In this document: positions 1 to 6,733 of the stretch, piece after piece
How the letters are laid out: every line of letters begins with the position of its first letter
How positions within the stretch are numbered: the first letter of the stretch is position 1
Source: an uncultured Caryophanales bacterium
Lineage (GTDB): Bacteria > Bacillota_I > Bacilli_A > RFN20 > CAG-826
Direction: 5' to 3'
Length of the DNA: 12,431 nt
Assembly (NCBI GenBank): GCA_946410525.1
Contig: CAMKAQ010000011.1
Location: 1 to 12,431, forward strand
Translations under genes and position numbers: made by a program
The notes under the pieces: generated by a model
The model's database searches: none
What the model was told of the DNA's origin: nothing
Seen by the model: only the letters and a program-made list of their open reading frames with translations

Positions 1-24
1 CGGGTTTTCTTCATGGTTTAAAGA

Positions 25-1059
25 TTAGCTTAAGAAGCAAGAAGCGTCAAAGGTTAGAGCAGCACCAAGAGCGCTGTTGAAACCGTTGGCGACAGCGGCG
101 TTATCAGTCACGTCGCTAGAAGCAAGATAAGCAAGCTTATTCTGACCGACGACCTGCTGAAGGTTGATCATGGTTGAAGGGACGCCGAAGCGGGCTTGGG
201 AGTCTCCTCCTTTGTCCTCATAGGCTTTGACGGCAGAGACAGCGACAGAGGCGTTGCTCTTGACGTTATCGATTCTGGTCTGGGTTTCGCTTAACCAAGT
301 GTCGATTTCGGCTTTCTTGGTCTCGTAGGCAGCGTTGCTGACAAAGATAGCAGCGGCTGGGACCTTGGCACCGTCATGGGCGGCAGCGAATTCGGTCTGG
401 ATGTTATAGATAACATTGAGGGTCTTGTTCTGCTGCTTGTACTGAGCCTGAACAGCGGTTAAGACTGGTTCAGCGACGACATAGTAATCGAAGGCGTCTG
501 GATCAGAGCCAAGAAGGTGGGTTCTGACATCGGCGACACCCTTTTCATAGGTGATGGCGGCATCTGGATCGGTTCCATCGCCATATTCGCCCCAGTTCCA
601 TTTGTTTTTGGCAAGGTCACGGAAAGCTTTGGAGGCGTTGCCGGTGCTGACGAAAGCGTTGACGCTTGGTTTGGAACCGGCGGCGACAGCTTCTTGAGCG
701 GTATGTTTGGTGGAGACGACATAGAAGGAGCCTTCGTTGATCCACTTGGCAAGCTTGTAGGCTCTATTCATGTTCTTGATCATGGTGAGGCCAGAGACAC
801 CGTCAAAGACGATGGCGTCATAGGAAGCACTTGCGAAAGCGCCTGGGATGACGCTTTCTGGGGTGGCGGTAGAAAGCCACTTGTCATTCTCACCCTGGTC
901 ATAGAAGGCAAGGGTTGGGGATCCGGTTGGGCTGACCCAGGTTACGGATTCGGAAGTGACTGGAGCAGAGGAAGCTTCTTTAGAAGATTCGACTGGGGTT
1001 GTGCCACAGGAAGCAAGAAGTCCTGCAGCGATTATGATTGTGAGCAATTGTTTTTTCAT
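25..1059 (-). CDS. ABC-type substrate-binding lipoprotein (NMT1/SsuA-like fold)
   Basis: Predicted 344-aa exported lipoprotein that would bind a small solute outside the membrane for an ABC importer. The N-terminus MKKQLLTIII is followed by a hydrophobic stretch and the lipobox L15-A-S-C18, so C18 is the likely lipidated residue. The body resembles type II periplasmic-binding proteins of the NMT1/SsuA/ThiY kind: an early G-x-P-x-L-A-F-Y segment, a Y-D-A-I-V-F-D-G strand and a V-V-A-E-P-V-L-T-A motif in the second lobe. The start was set at 1059, not at the upstream in-frame ATG at 1098, because this gives a proper signal peptide with GGAGG (1070-1074) exactly 10 nt upstream. A possible next gene may begin with ATG at 14-12, 10 nt after the stop, but only 4 codons are visible. 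The substrate is not recognisable. It is divergent from the Crp-family gene and shares its operator. Confidence 0.75.
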   Translation of the reverse strand: MKKQLLTIIIAAGLLASCGTTPVESSKEASSAPVTSESVTWVSPTGSPTLAFYDQGENDKWLSTATPESVIPGAFASASYDAIVFDGVSGLTMIKNMNRAYKLAKWINEGSFYVVSTKHTAQEAVAAGSKPSVNAFVSTGNASKAFRDLAKNKWNWGEYGDGTDPDAAITYEKGVADVRTHLLGSDPDAFDYYVVAEPVLTAVQAQYKQQNKTLNVIYNIQTEFAAAHDGAKVPAAAIFVSNAAYETKKAEIDTWLSETQTRIDNVKSNASVAVSAVKAYEDKGGDSQARFGVPSTMINLQQVVGQNKLAYLASSDVTDNAAVANGFNSALGAALTFDASCFLS

Positions 1060-1081
1060 AGTTGGATATCCTCCGCTCGCA

Positions 1082-1087
1082 ATTATA
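1082..1087 (-). promoter_or_regulatory. -10 box of the substrate-binding lipoprotein gene
   Basis: A perfect TATAAT reads on the minus strand from 1087 to 1082. It predicts a transcription start near 1074-1076, right before the GGAGG at 1070-1074. No TTGACA-like -35 box lies 16-18 bp upstream. That space is occupied by the TGTGA palindrome, which suggests an activator-dependent promoter. Confidence 0.5.
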
Positions 1088-1108
1088 GGTGTATGCATAT
1101 ATGATTAA

Positions 1109-1124
1109 TGTGATATATGTCACA
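1109..1124. promoter_or_regulatory. Crp-type operator TGTGA-TATATG-TCACA
   Basis: The perfect 5-bp arms TGTGA and TCACA, spaced by 6 bp, match the classical Crp consensus, with AA on the left flank and TT one base further out on the right. The site contains the ATG start codon (1117-1119) of the adjacent Crp-family gene. It is centred at 1116.5, about 41.5 bp upstream of the start predicted from the divergent -10 box. Inference: the regulator represses its own gene here and activates the lipoprotein gene from a class II position. Confidence 0.7.
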
Positions 1125-1710
1125 GTTAGATAATATTTTTAACATTCTCGAAAAAGACGAGATCGCCCTCTGGAAAAAGAAGGAGCTTCCAAAGGAAGCC
1201 ATCCTCTTCAAAGAAGGCGAGGAATGCGCGGAAGTCGGCATTGTCGTCGAAGGCCAACTTGTCATTTCTTCCTACTCATATGGTGGAAAAGAAATCGTCT
1301 ATAACCTCATCGGCCCTGGCTCAATGTTTGGCAATAACCTCCTCTACGCGGACGACAAACGCTACAAAGGCAACGTAGTCGCCAAAAAGAAGACGACCCT
1401 TTATCTCATCCATAAGACTTCCCTAATGAAGCTCTTAGCCCAGAATCCGAAGTTCTTAGAGTTCTTTCTCTCCACCGCTTCAAACAAAGTCAAAGACCTC
1501 AATGCCAGGGTGAGGCTTCTCTCATTCCAGGTTCTTGAGGAAAGGCTCATGTTCCTCATACATGAAAACAAAGGCGTTCTCCCCTACGTCTCAATCACCT
1601 CTTTGGCGAGCGAACTAGGTGCTGAAAGAGAAACCCTTTCTAGACTTGTTTCACGGTTATCTAGAGAAGGGACGATTAAAAAAGAGAAGCACCGATTAAT
1701 TGCCCTTTAG
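1117..1710 (+). CDS. Crp/Fnr-family transcriptional regulator
   Basis: 197-aa DNA-binding regulator, slightly shorter than typical family members (about 210-230 aa). Residues about 15-115 form a cyclic-nucleotide-binding-type beta-roll, with G34-E-E, V44-E-G and a G66-P-G turn. Residues about 130-195 form a helix-turn-helix of the Crp type. The recognition helix R171-E-T-L-S-R176 keeps the Arg, Glu and Arg that in E. coli CRP (R180, E181, R185) read TGTGA, which fits the operator over its start codon. The phosphate-binding cassette is degenerate: G68-S-M-F-G replaces G-E-L, and there is no R-S-A. C37 is the only cysteine, so neither cAMP binding nor an Fnr-type Fe-S cluster is likely, and the ligand is unknown. 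A stop (1111-1113) immediately precedes the ATG, so no earlier in-frame start exists. No Shine-Dalgarno is visible, so the transcript may be nearly leaderless. Confidence 0.88.
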   Translation: MSQLDNIFNILEKDEIALWKKKELPKEAILFKEGEECAEVGIVVEGQLVISSYSYGGKEIVYNLIGPGSMFGNNLLYADDKRYKGNVVAKKKTTLYLIHKTSLMKLLAQNPKFLEFFLSTASNKVKDLNARVRLLSFQVLEERLMFLIHENKGVLPYVSITSLASELGAERETLSRLVSRLSREGTIKKEKHRLIAL

Positions 1711-1716
1711 CAAAAG

Positions 1717-1744
1717 AAAAGGAGCGGCAAATCCCGCTCCTTTT
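1717..1744. terminator. Bidirectional hairpin terminator (copy 1)
   Basis: A 7-bp GC-rich stem GGAGCGG/CCGCTCC (1721-1727 with 1734-1740) has a 6-nt loop CAAATC. It is flanked by A4 on the left and T5 on the right, so it can end the Crp-family gene on plus and the Ser-rich lipoprotein gene on minus, which converge here. Its core recurs inverted at 2510-2537. Confidence 0.85.
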
Positions 1745-1748
1745 TATG

Positions 1749-2306
1749 TCAGCCTCGGCAATAGTAATAGATGTTCATGTCCGACTCGACAATCGTTTCG
1801 TTCGTCGCAAAAACGGTGCAAGCCTCATCAACGAAAAATCCTATCTCCGCATACGATCCACCGATGGGCGTATAAACCGGTCTCGTTTTCTTTCCCAAGG
1901 TACCTGAGAGATTATTCCCCGAAAAAAGAGGTTCTCCTTTTTCTGCCGTCACCTTGAAATCGAATCTTGGGTTCCCATATTTATCCTGATCTGGGATGTA
2001 GTAGCACTGATACACCGACACGGTCTGATAGACCTTATTTGCAGACGAAGAGGATGCCGCTGAGTTTGAAGAAGATGAAAGCGAGGATGAATGGGGCGAT
2101 TGCGGCGTCGAGGACCTGCTGGATTTATGACGCGAGGATGAGAGCGAAGATGAAGCGACGCTTTCGCCTGGTTCAGCGGGCGCAGAGGAAAAGGAAACGC
2201 TTTCCGGGGCAAGCGAAACGATTTCGCTTTCTTCCTCCACAAAAGAGCAAGAGGTGAGAGCAATCACCAAGAACGCTATTTTCGATAAACTCTTTTTCTT
2301 AATCAT
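1749..2306 (-). CDS. Ser-rich surface lipoprotein with InlB B-repeat-like C-terminus
   Basis: Predicted 185-aa cell-surface lipoprotein. MIKKKSLSKIAFLVIALTSC gives a basic start, a hydrophobic core and the lipobox L17-T-S-C20. Residues about 35-88 are an acidic then very Ser-rich low-complexity linker. The C-terminal part, from about residue 90, resembles an InlB/Listeria-Bacteroides B-repeat-like beta domain: it ends with F-F-V-D-E-A-C-T, then a threonine/isoleucine strand, then S-D-M-N-I-Y-Y-Y, like the Y-x-D-x-x-C-T ... D-M-T-L-Y-A pattern of that family. The start was chosen for the signal peptide. A GTG at 2402 is also in frame but would bury the signal. There is no strong Shine-Dalgarno, only GGA 4 nt upstream. 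The gene is flanked on both sides by near-identical hairpin terminators. Function is unknown; adhesion or surface display is a guess. Confidence 0.65.
   Translation of the reverse strand: MIKKKSLSKIAFLVIALTSCSFVEEESEIVSLAPESVSFSSAPAEPGESVASSSLSSSRHKSSRSSTPQSPHSSSLSSSSNSAASSSSANKVYQTVSVYQCYYIPDQDKYGNPRFDFKVTAEKGEPLFSGNNLSGTLGKKTRPVYTPIGGSYAEIGFFVDEACTVFATNETIVESDMNIYYYCRG
2038..2170 (-). repeat. Low-complexity serine-codon tract
   Basis: This tract within the lipoprotein gene is dominated by serine codons (TCA, TCC, TCT, TCG, AGC) in near-tandem arrangement and encodes the Ser-rich linker. Such tracts can change length by slippage, and the mixed codons may limit this. The boundaries are approximate. 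Confidence 0.6.
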
Positions 2307-2399
2307 AGTTCCAGCATAAACGGCGGCTTCGTACGCTTCACATGGCCGCAGAAGAAGCATATAGGCTGCGACATGCTCGTTTTGGGCACCAATGCGCTT

Positions 2400-2417
2400 C
2401 ACGTCATCAGAGACGTG
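2400..2417. repeat. Perfect inverted repeat CACGTC-N6-GACGTG
   Basis: This 6-6-6 palindrome lies in the leader of the Ser-rich lipoprotein gene, about 95 bp upstream of its ATG and downstream of the candidate -10 box. It could be an operator or an RNA hairpin. It also overlaps a short possible leader ORF on minus (2425-2399, product MSNTSLMT). Confidence 0.4.
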
Positions 2418-2459
2418 TTGCTCATATGTAACATTCCCTTATCAACATTTCAATTCGTG

Positions 2460-2465
2460 ATTATA
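2460..2465 (-). promoter_or_regulatory. Candidate -10 box of the Ser-rich lipoprotein gene
   Basis: TATAAT reads on the minus strand from 2465 to 2460, with a start expected near 2453. No convincing -35 box was found. Use of this promoter would give a leader of about 150 nt. The stretch 2307-2509 otherwise holds only the short leader ORF and the inverted repeat. Confidence 0.4.
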
Positions 2466-2509
2466 TCCATGACCTTTCCCGTTCCGTCCCCATGCCTGAC
2501 AACGAAAAG

Positions 2510-2537
2510 AAAAGGAGCGGGATTTGCCGCTCCTTTT
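2510..2537. terminator. Hairpin terminator after hydA (copy 2)
   Basis: The stem GGAGCGG/CCGCTCC (2514-2520 with 2527-2533) has loop GATTTG, with A4 on the left and T5-G-T6 on the right. On minus it lies 16 nt after the hydA stop and is followed by a TTTTCTTTT tract, so it should end the hyd operon. The 28-bp core equals the reverse complement of 1717-1744. Confidence 0.85.
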
Positions 2538-2553
2538 TGTTTTTTAATGAAGC

Positions 2554-4356
2554 TTACTTAACTTCTGGATACTTCTCGCGGTTGGCCACGTAGGTGGTGT
2601 GGAGGAGTTCTTCAGCAAGCTCGCTGCATGGTTCGCCAAGGTAGTCCTTGTAAACCTTGATGATGTCAGGGTTGTTATGGGACTGACGGATGGCGCACTT
2701 CTCGTCGATGGAGTAGAGAATAGCAGCTCTCTTCTCGCGGTAGGTCTCAAGGATGTCAGCGCCTTCCTCTGGTTTGAGGTTTGGCTTGACGAATGGCTGA
2801 CCACCGCCGTTGATGCAGCCGCCTGGGCAGCCCATGATCTCGATGAAGTGATATGGGGACTTGCCTTCTTTGATCTGGTCGAGAAGGACTTTGGCGTTCT
2901 TCATGCCAGAGGCGATGGCGACTTTGACCTTAAGGCCGTTGATTTCGACTTCGGCTTCTTTGACGGCATCAAGGCCTCTGCAGGCTTTGAAGTCGATTGG
3001 GCCGAATTCTTTTCCGGTCAAGGTGTGGTAAGCGGTACGGAGAGCGGCTTCCATGACACCACCGGTGACACCGAAGATTGGGGCAGCACCAGTGTATTGT
3101 CCGAGAAGGTCCTGATCGAACTCTTCTTCTGGAAGCTCTCTGAAGACGATGCCAGCGCGTTTGATCATCGCGGCGAGCTCACGAGTGGTGATGACGGCAT
3201 CAACATCCGGTAAGCCTTCGGCGTTGGCGTTCTGAGGACGCTTGGCTTCATATTTCTTCGCGGTGCAAGGCATAACGGAGACGACATAGATGTTCTTTGG
3301 GTCAAGGTTATGGGCTTTGGCGAAGTAGCTCTTGATGATAGCGCCTTCCATTTCGTGTGGGGACTTGCAAGTCGAGACGTTTGGAATGCACTGTGGGTAG
3401 TAGTACTCGAGGTAATTGATCCAACCTGGGGAGCAGGAAGTGATCTGTGGGAGGACACCGCCTTTGGTGATACGGTTAACAAGCTCCTGGGACTCTTCCA
3501 TGATGGTAAGGTCAGCAGCGAAGTTGGTATCGAAGACGCGGTCGAAGCCGAGTCTGTGGAGGGCGGCGACCATCTTACCGGTGGCATTGAGCTCACCGAT
3601 CTTGTAGCCGAATTCCTCAGCAAGGGCGGCACGGACGGCTGGAGCGGTCTGGACGACGACGAACTTGCCTTCCGCTTTGGCCTTGTCGACGCAGGTGATT
3701 TCGCGTTTCTCGCTTAAGGCACCAGTTGGGCAGACATTGACGCACTGGCCGCACTGGATGCATGGGACATGGGCGAAGGAACGATCGGCGATTGGGGAGA
3801 CGAAGGTGTTGAAGCCACGTTTCTCGAAGCCGAGGATGCCGATTCCCTGAGCTTCTTTGCAGCGCTCGATGCAGCGGCCGCAGAGAATGCACTTAGAGGA
3901 ATCACGGATGATGCCAGGAGCGATTTCGTCTTTGTGGACCTCGGTCTTGGAGCCTTTGAAGGCACCTGGGCGAGCTCCGACGATGGAAGCGACCTCATAG
4001 AGTTCGCAATGTCCGTTTTTGACGCAGGCTTGGCAATCCTGGTTATGGTTGGAAAGAAGAAGTTCGACGCTTGCGCGGCGGGCTTCAACTGCCATTGGGG
4101 ATGAGATTTTGATGACGAAGCCTTTCTCGGCTGGGACATCGGCGACTGGGTAGACGCAAGAAGCGAAGAGTCTGCCACCACGGGCGGTAGCGATCTCAAC
4201 TAAGCAAACACGGCAGGAGGCAAGGGAATTGTGGCCGCCTTTCCAGTAGCAAAGAGTTGGGATGTTGTAACCGACTGAACGAGCGGCTTCGAGGACCGTT
4301 AAGCTCTTATCGACTTCATAGATATGGCCTTCGATATTGATTTTGATTGTTTCCAT
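2554..4356 (-). CDS. hydA: [FeFe] hydrogenase catalytic subunit HydA
   Basis: 600-aa catalytic subunit of a trimeric cytosolic hydrogenase (2H+ + 2e- <-> H2). Domains in order: [2Fe-2S] ferredoxin (C36, C48, C51, C67); His-Cys3 [4Fe-4S] motif (H104, C108, C111, C117); two [4Fe-4S] clusters (C156, C159, C162, C166 and C199, C202, C205, C209); H-cluster domain with L1 TSCSPGW (306-312), L2 MPCTAKKYE (362-370) and L3 E-I-M-G-C-P-G-G-C (506-514, then GGGQP). The predicted H-cluster ligands are C308, C364, C510 and C514. A small-subunit-type helical region follows from about 540 to 595. The L1 loop has Ser309 where standard enzymes have the proton-transfer Cys (TSCCP). It is shorter than Thermotoga HydA and has no extra C-terminal [2Fe-2S] domain. 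GGAGG sits 10 nt before the ATG and 17 nt separate it from hydB. Maturases HydE, HydF and HydG are not in the window. Confidence 0.95.
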   Translation of the reverse strand: METIKINIEGHIYEVDKSLTVLEAARSVGYNIPTLCYWKGGHNSLASCRVCLVEIATARGGRLFASCVYPVADVPAEKGFVIKISSPMAVEARRASVELLLSNHNQDCQACVKNGHCELYEVASIVGARPGAFKGSKTEVHKDEIAPGIIRDSSKCILCGRCIERCKEAQGIGILGFEKRGFNTFVSPIADRSFAHVPCIQCGQCVNVCPTGALSEKREITCVDKAKAEGKFVVVQTAPAVRAALAEEFGYKIGELNATGKMVAALHRLGFDRVFDTNFAADLTIMEESQELVNRITKGGVLPQITSCSPGWINYLEYYYPQCIPNVSTCKSPHEMEGAIIKSYFAKAHNLDPKNIYVVSVMPCTAKKYEAKRPQNANAEGLPDVDAVITTRELAAMIKRAGIVFRELPEEEFDQDLLGQYTGAAPIFGVTGGVMEAALRTAYHTLTGKEFGPIDFKACRGLDAVKEAEVEINGLKVKVAIASGMKNAKVLLDQIKEGKSPYHFIEIMGCPGGCINGGGQPFVKPNLKPEEGADILETYREKRAAILYSIDEKCAIRQSHNNPDIIKVYKDYLGEPCSELAEELLHTTYVANREKYPEVK

Positions 4357-4373
4357 TGTTCGTCAACCTCCTT

Positions 4374-6248
4374 TTATTCGTGGCTGATGGCACCGAACTT
4401 ACAGGTAGCCATACAGGTTCCACACTTGATGCACTTGCTCTGGTCGATGACGTATGGTTCCTTGCCTGGGACGCCTTTGATGCAGCTGACAGGGCAAGCA
4501 CGGGAGCAAGCGGAGCACTTCTTGCACTTCTCTGGGTCGATGTAGTACTTGGAGAGTGACTTACAGACGTGGGCTGGGCACTTCTTGTCTTGGATGTGAG
4601 CGAGATACTCATCATAGAAGTTAGCCATGGTGCTGCTGATTGGGTTGGCAGCGGTCTGGCCAAGTGCGCAGAGGGAGTTGTTTTTGGTGATCTTGGCAAG
4701 CTCTTTGAGTTCGTCAAGGGTTTCCATGGTGCCGCGGCCTTCGACGATCTCGGTGAGGAGTTCGTAGATGCGCTTGGTACCGATACGGCATGGGGAGCAC
4801 TTACCGCAGGACTCGTCGCAGATGAAATCCATATAGAATCTCGCGACGTCGACCATACAGTTGTCTTCGTCCATGACGATGGCGCCGCCGGAGCCCATCA
4901 TGGAGCCGCGAGCGACTAAGGTATCGAAATCGATTTCAGTATCGAGGTCTTTCTCGGTTAAGCAACCGCCGGAAGGACCACCGGTCTGAATGGCTTTGAA
5001 TTTCTTGTTGCCTGGGATGCCACCGCCGATGTCATAGATAAGGGAGCGTAAGGTAGTTCCCATTGGGACTTCGACGAGACCGACGTTGTTGATCTTTCCG
5101 CCAAGAGCGAAGACCTTGGTTCCTTTGGAGCCTGCGGTTCCGACTTTGGCATATTCAGCAGCGCCAACACGGATGATATATCCGACCTGGGCAAGAGTCT
5201 CAACGTTGTTGACACAGGTTGGTTTTCCCCAAAGACCTTTGACGGCTGGGAATGGTGGACGTGGACGTGGCATACCACGTTTTCCTTCGATGGAATTAAG
5301 AAGAGCGGTTTCCTCACCACAGACAAAGGCGCCAGCGCCAAGTCTTAAGTGGCAACGGAAGCTGAAGCCGGTGCCAAGGATGTTGTCACCGAGTAAGCCA
5401 GCTTTTTCCATCGCGTCGATGGCGTGGAGTAAACGCTGGACAGCGATTGGATATTCAGCACGGACATAGAAGTAACCTTCGTTGGCGCCATAGGCGTAAC
5501 CAGCGATCATCATACCTTCGATGACCTCGAATGGGTTGGCTTCTAAGATGGAACGGTCCATGAATGCGCCTGGGTCGCCTTCGTCGCCGTTGCAGACGAC
5601 GTATTTCTTGTCGCTCTTGACGTTAGCGGCAAACTGCCATTTGCGGCCAGTTGGGAATCCACCGCCACCACGGCCACGGAGACCGGAAGCGATGATTTCG
5701 TCGATGACCTCCTGAGGGGTCATTTCGGTTAAGACCTTCTTCAAAGCCTTGAAGCCATCGTAGCCAAGGGATTCTTCAAGAAGATCTGGGTTGATAACGG
5801 AGCAGCCATGGAGGGCGATACGTTTTTGTTTTTTGTAGAAGTTGATGTCGTCCATTCTAGCGACCTTCTCGTGGGTCTGTGGATCGACATAAAGAAGATC
5901 TTCGACGATCTTGCCGTTGATGAGGTCTTCCTCAACGATACGTTCAACATCGGTAACCTTAACGGCACGGTAGAGAGTATCTTCTGGGTAAATCTTAACG
6001 AATGGGCCTTGGGAGCAGAAACCGAAGCAACCGACGTGGTTGACGCTGATTCTGTCGCTGAGGCCTTTCTCTTTGATGAGTGCCTCAAGTTTTTCGATGA
6101 TTTCTTTGCTGTTGTTGGCTAAGCAACCAGTACCACCGCAGACAAGGATGGCGCGCTTGCCGCCTTTTCCGGTGATCTTGGCACTGAGCTTCTCCGTACA
6201 CTCGGAGATTTTTTGATCTAATAATTCAGGGCTGGTAATCTTTTCCAT
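4374..6248 (-). CDS. hydB: Bifurcating hydrogenase NAD(P)H/FMN subunit HydB (NuoF-like)
   Basis: 624-aa diaphorase subunit carrying FMN and the NAD(P)H site, expected to form the electron-bifurcating core with HydC. Domains in order: thioredoxin-like [2Fe-2S] (C37, C42, C74, C78); NuoF core with the nucleotide motif G192-R-G-G-G-G-F-P-T-G, the flavin segment C219-N-G-D-E-G-D-P-G and G304-A-G-A-F-V-C-G-E-E-T; an SLBB-like stretch; the N3-type [4Fe-4S] ligands C481, C484, C487 and C527; and a C-terminal two-cluster ferredoxin domain (C575, C578, C581, C585 and C606, C609, C612, C616). This fused layout is that of HydB of Thermotoga/Acetobacterium-type HydABC, not the split HndB + HndC. The start has GGAGG 10 nt upstream (6259-6263), inside the end of hydC, and only 2 nt separate the genes. 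NADH versus NADPH preference cannot be told from the sequence. Confidence 0.95.
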   Translation of the reverse strand: MEKITSPELLDQKISECTEKLSAKITGKGGKRAILVCGGTGCLANNSKEIIEKLEALIKEKGLSDRISVNHVGCFGFCSQGPFVKIYPEDTLYRAVKVTDVERIVEEDLINGKIVEDLLYVDPQTHEKVARMDDINFYKKQKRIALHGCSVINPDLLEESLGYDGFKALKKVLTEMTPQEVIDEIIASGLRGRGGGGFPTGRKWQFAANVKSDKKYVVCNGDEGDPGAFMDRSILEANPFEVIEGMMIAGYAYGANEGYFYVRAEYPIAVQRLLHAIDAMEKAGLLGDNILGTGFSFRCHLRLGAGAFVCGEETALLNSIEGKRGMPRPRPPFPAVKGLWGKPTCVNNVETLAQVGYIIRVGAAEYAKVGTAGSKGTKVFALGGKINNVGLVEVPMGTTLRSLIYDIGGGIPGNKKFKAIQTGGPSGGCLTEKDLDTEIDFDTLVARGSMMGSGGAIVMDEDNCMVDVARFYMDFICDESCGKCSPCRIGTKRIYELLTEIVEGRGTMETLDELKELAKITKNNSLCALGQTAANPISSTMANFYDEYLAHIQDKKCPAHVCKSLSKYYIDPEKCKKCSACSRACPVSCIKGVPGKEPYVIDQSKCIKCGTCMATCKFGAISHE

Positions 6249-6250
6249 TG

Positions 6251-6733
6251 TTATTTCGCCTCCTGATTACGGAATTCATCGAGAATCTTCTCGACGTCTT
6301 TGGACTCGACGCGTGGGAAGACCTTGCCATTGACCGAAACGGCAGTCGCAAGAGCGCAAGCGCCCATGCAACGGACAGCCTCGATGGTGAAGAGTCCATC
6401 TTCGGTGGTCTGACCTGGCTGGATCTTAAGAACAGCGCACATCTTGTCCAAGACGGCCTGGGCGTTCTTGACGTAGCAAGCGGTGCCTAAGCAGACGTGG
6501 ATAACGTATTTTCCTTTTGGGGTGAGCGAGAAGAAAGAGTAGAAGGTCACAACGCCGTAGATCTCGGCAGCTGGGACTCCGGTTTCTTCAGAGATGACTT
6601 CCTGTAGCTCAACAGGAACATAGCCATACTTCTCCTGGACTTCTTCCAGAATGACAATCAACGGAGAAGGTTCGTCTTTGTGCTTTTGACAAATCTCTCG
6701 GACGTCTTTGATGACTTCAAGACGGATTTTCAT
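6251..6733 (-). CDS. hydC: Bifurcating hydrogenase [2Fe-2S] subunit HydC (NuoE-like)
   Basis: 160-aa thioredoxin-like subunit with one [2Fe-2S] cluster, the first gene of the hydC-hydB-hydA operon. The N-terminal helical part includes the family-typical E-K-Y-G-Y-V-P (34-40) and G-V-V-T-F-Y-S-F-F (60-68). The cluster ligands are C81-L-G-T-A-C86 and C122-M-G-A-C126. Length matches NuoE/HydC (about 160 aa). The start was placed at the ATG at 6733; an in-frame TTG at 6763 would add ten atypical residues and overlap the GGAGG. That GGAGG (6757-6761) is 23 nt from the ATG, too far for normal use, but a 13-nt hairpin (CGCC-GTTAA-GGCG) lies between and would reduce the distance to 10 nt. It is co-transcribed with hydB. 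Confidence 0.93.
   Translation of the reverse strand: MKIRLEVIKDVREICQKHKDEPSPLIVILEEVQEKYGYVPVELQEVISEETGVPAAEIYGVVTFYSFFSLTPKGKYVIHVCLGTACYVKNAQAVLDKMCAVLKIQPGQTTEDGLFTIEAVRCMGACALATAVSVNGKVFPRVESKDVEKILDEFRNQEAK

Noticed and set aside
1..14. Possible start of a further minus-strand gene (ATG at 14-12, M-K-K-T)
   Set aside because: Only four codons are visible, and no Shine-Dalgarno precedes them. It is plausible as an ABC permease gene after the binding protein but cannot be supported.
1060..1098. N-terminal extension of the substrate-binding lipoprotein from the ATG at 1098
   Set aside because: It would place 13 residues before a clean lipoprotein signal peptide and ignore the GGAGG 10 nt before the ATG at 1059.
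517..1104. 195-aa plus-strand open frame opposite the lipoprotein gene
   Set aside because: It is fully antisense to a well-supported lipoprotein gene, has low-complexity Gly/Ser-rich composition, and has no ribosome site. It is a shadow of the real gene's codon use.
2307..2402. In-frame N-terminal extension of the Ser-rich lipoprotein from GTG at 2402
   Set aside because: It would bury the signal peptide behind 32 residues, although the GTG overlaps the stop of the short leader ORF.
2599..3213. 204-aa plus-strand open frame opposite hydA
   Set aside because: It is antisense to conserved H-cluster coding sequence, with no recognisable domain. Long antisense frames arise here because the coding strands avoid TTA, CTA and TCA codons.
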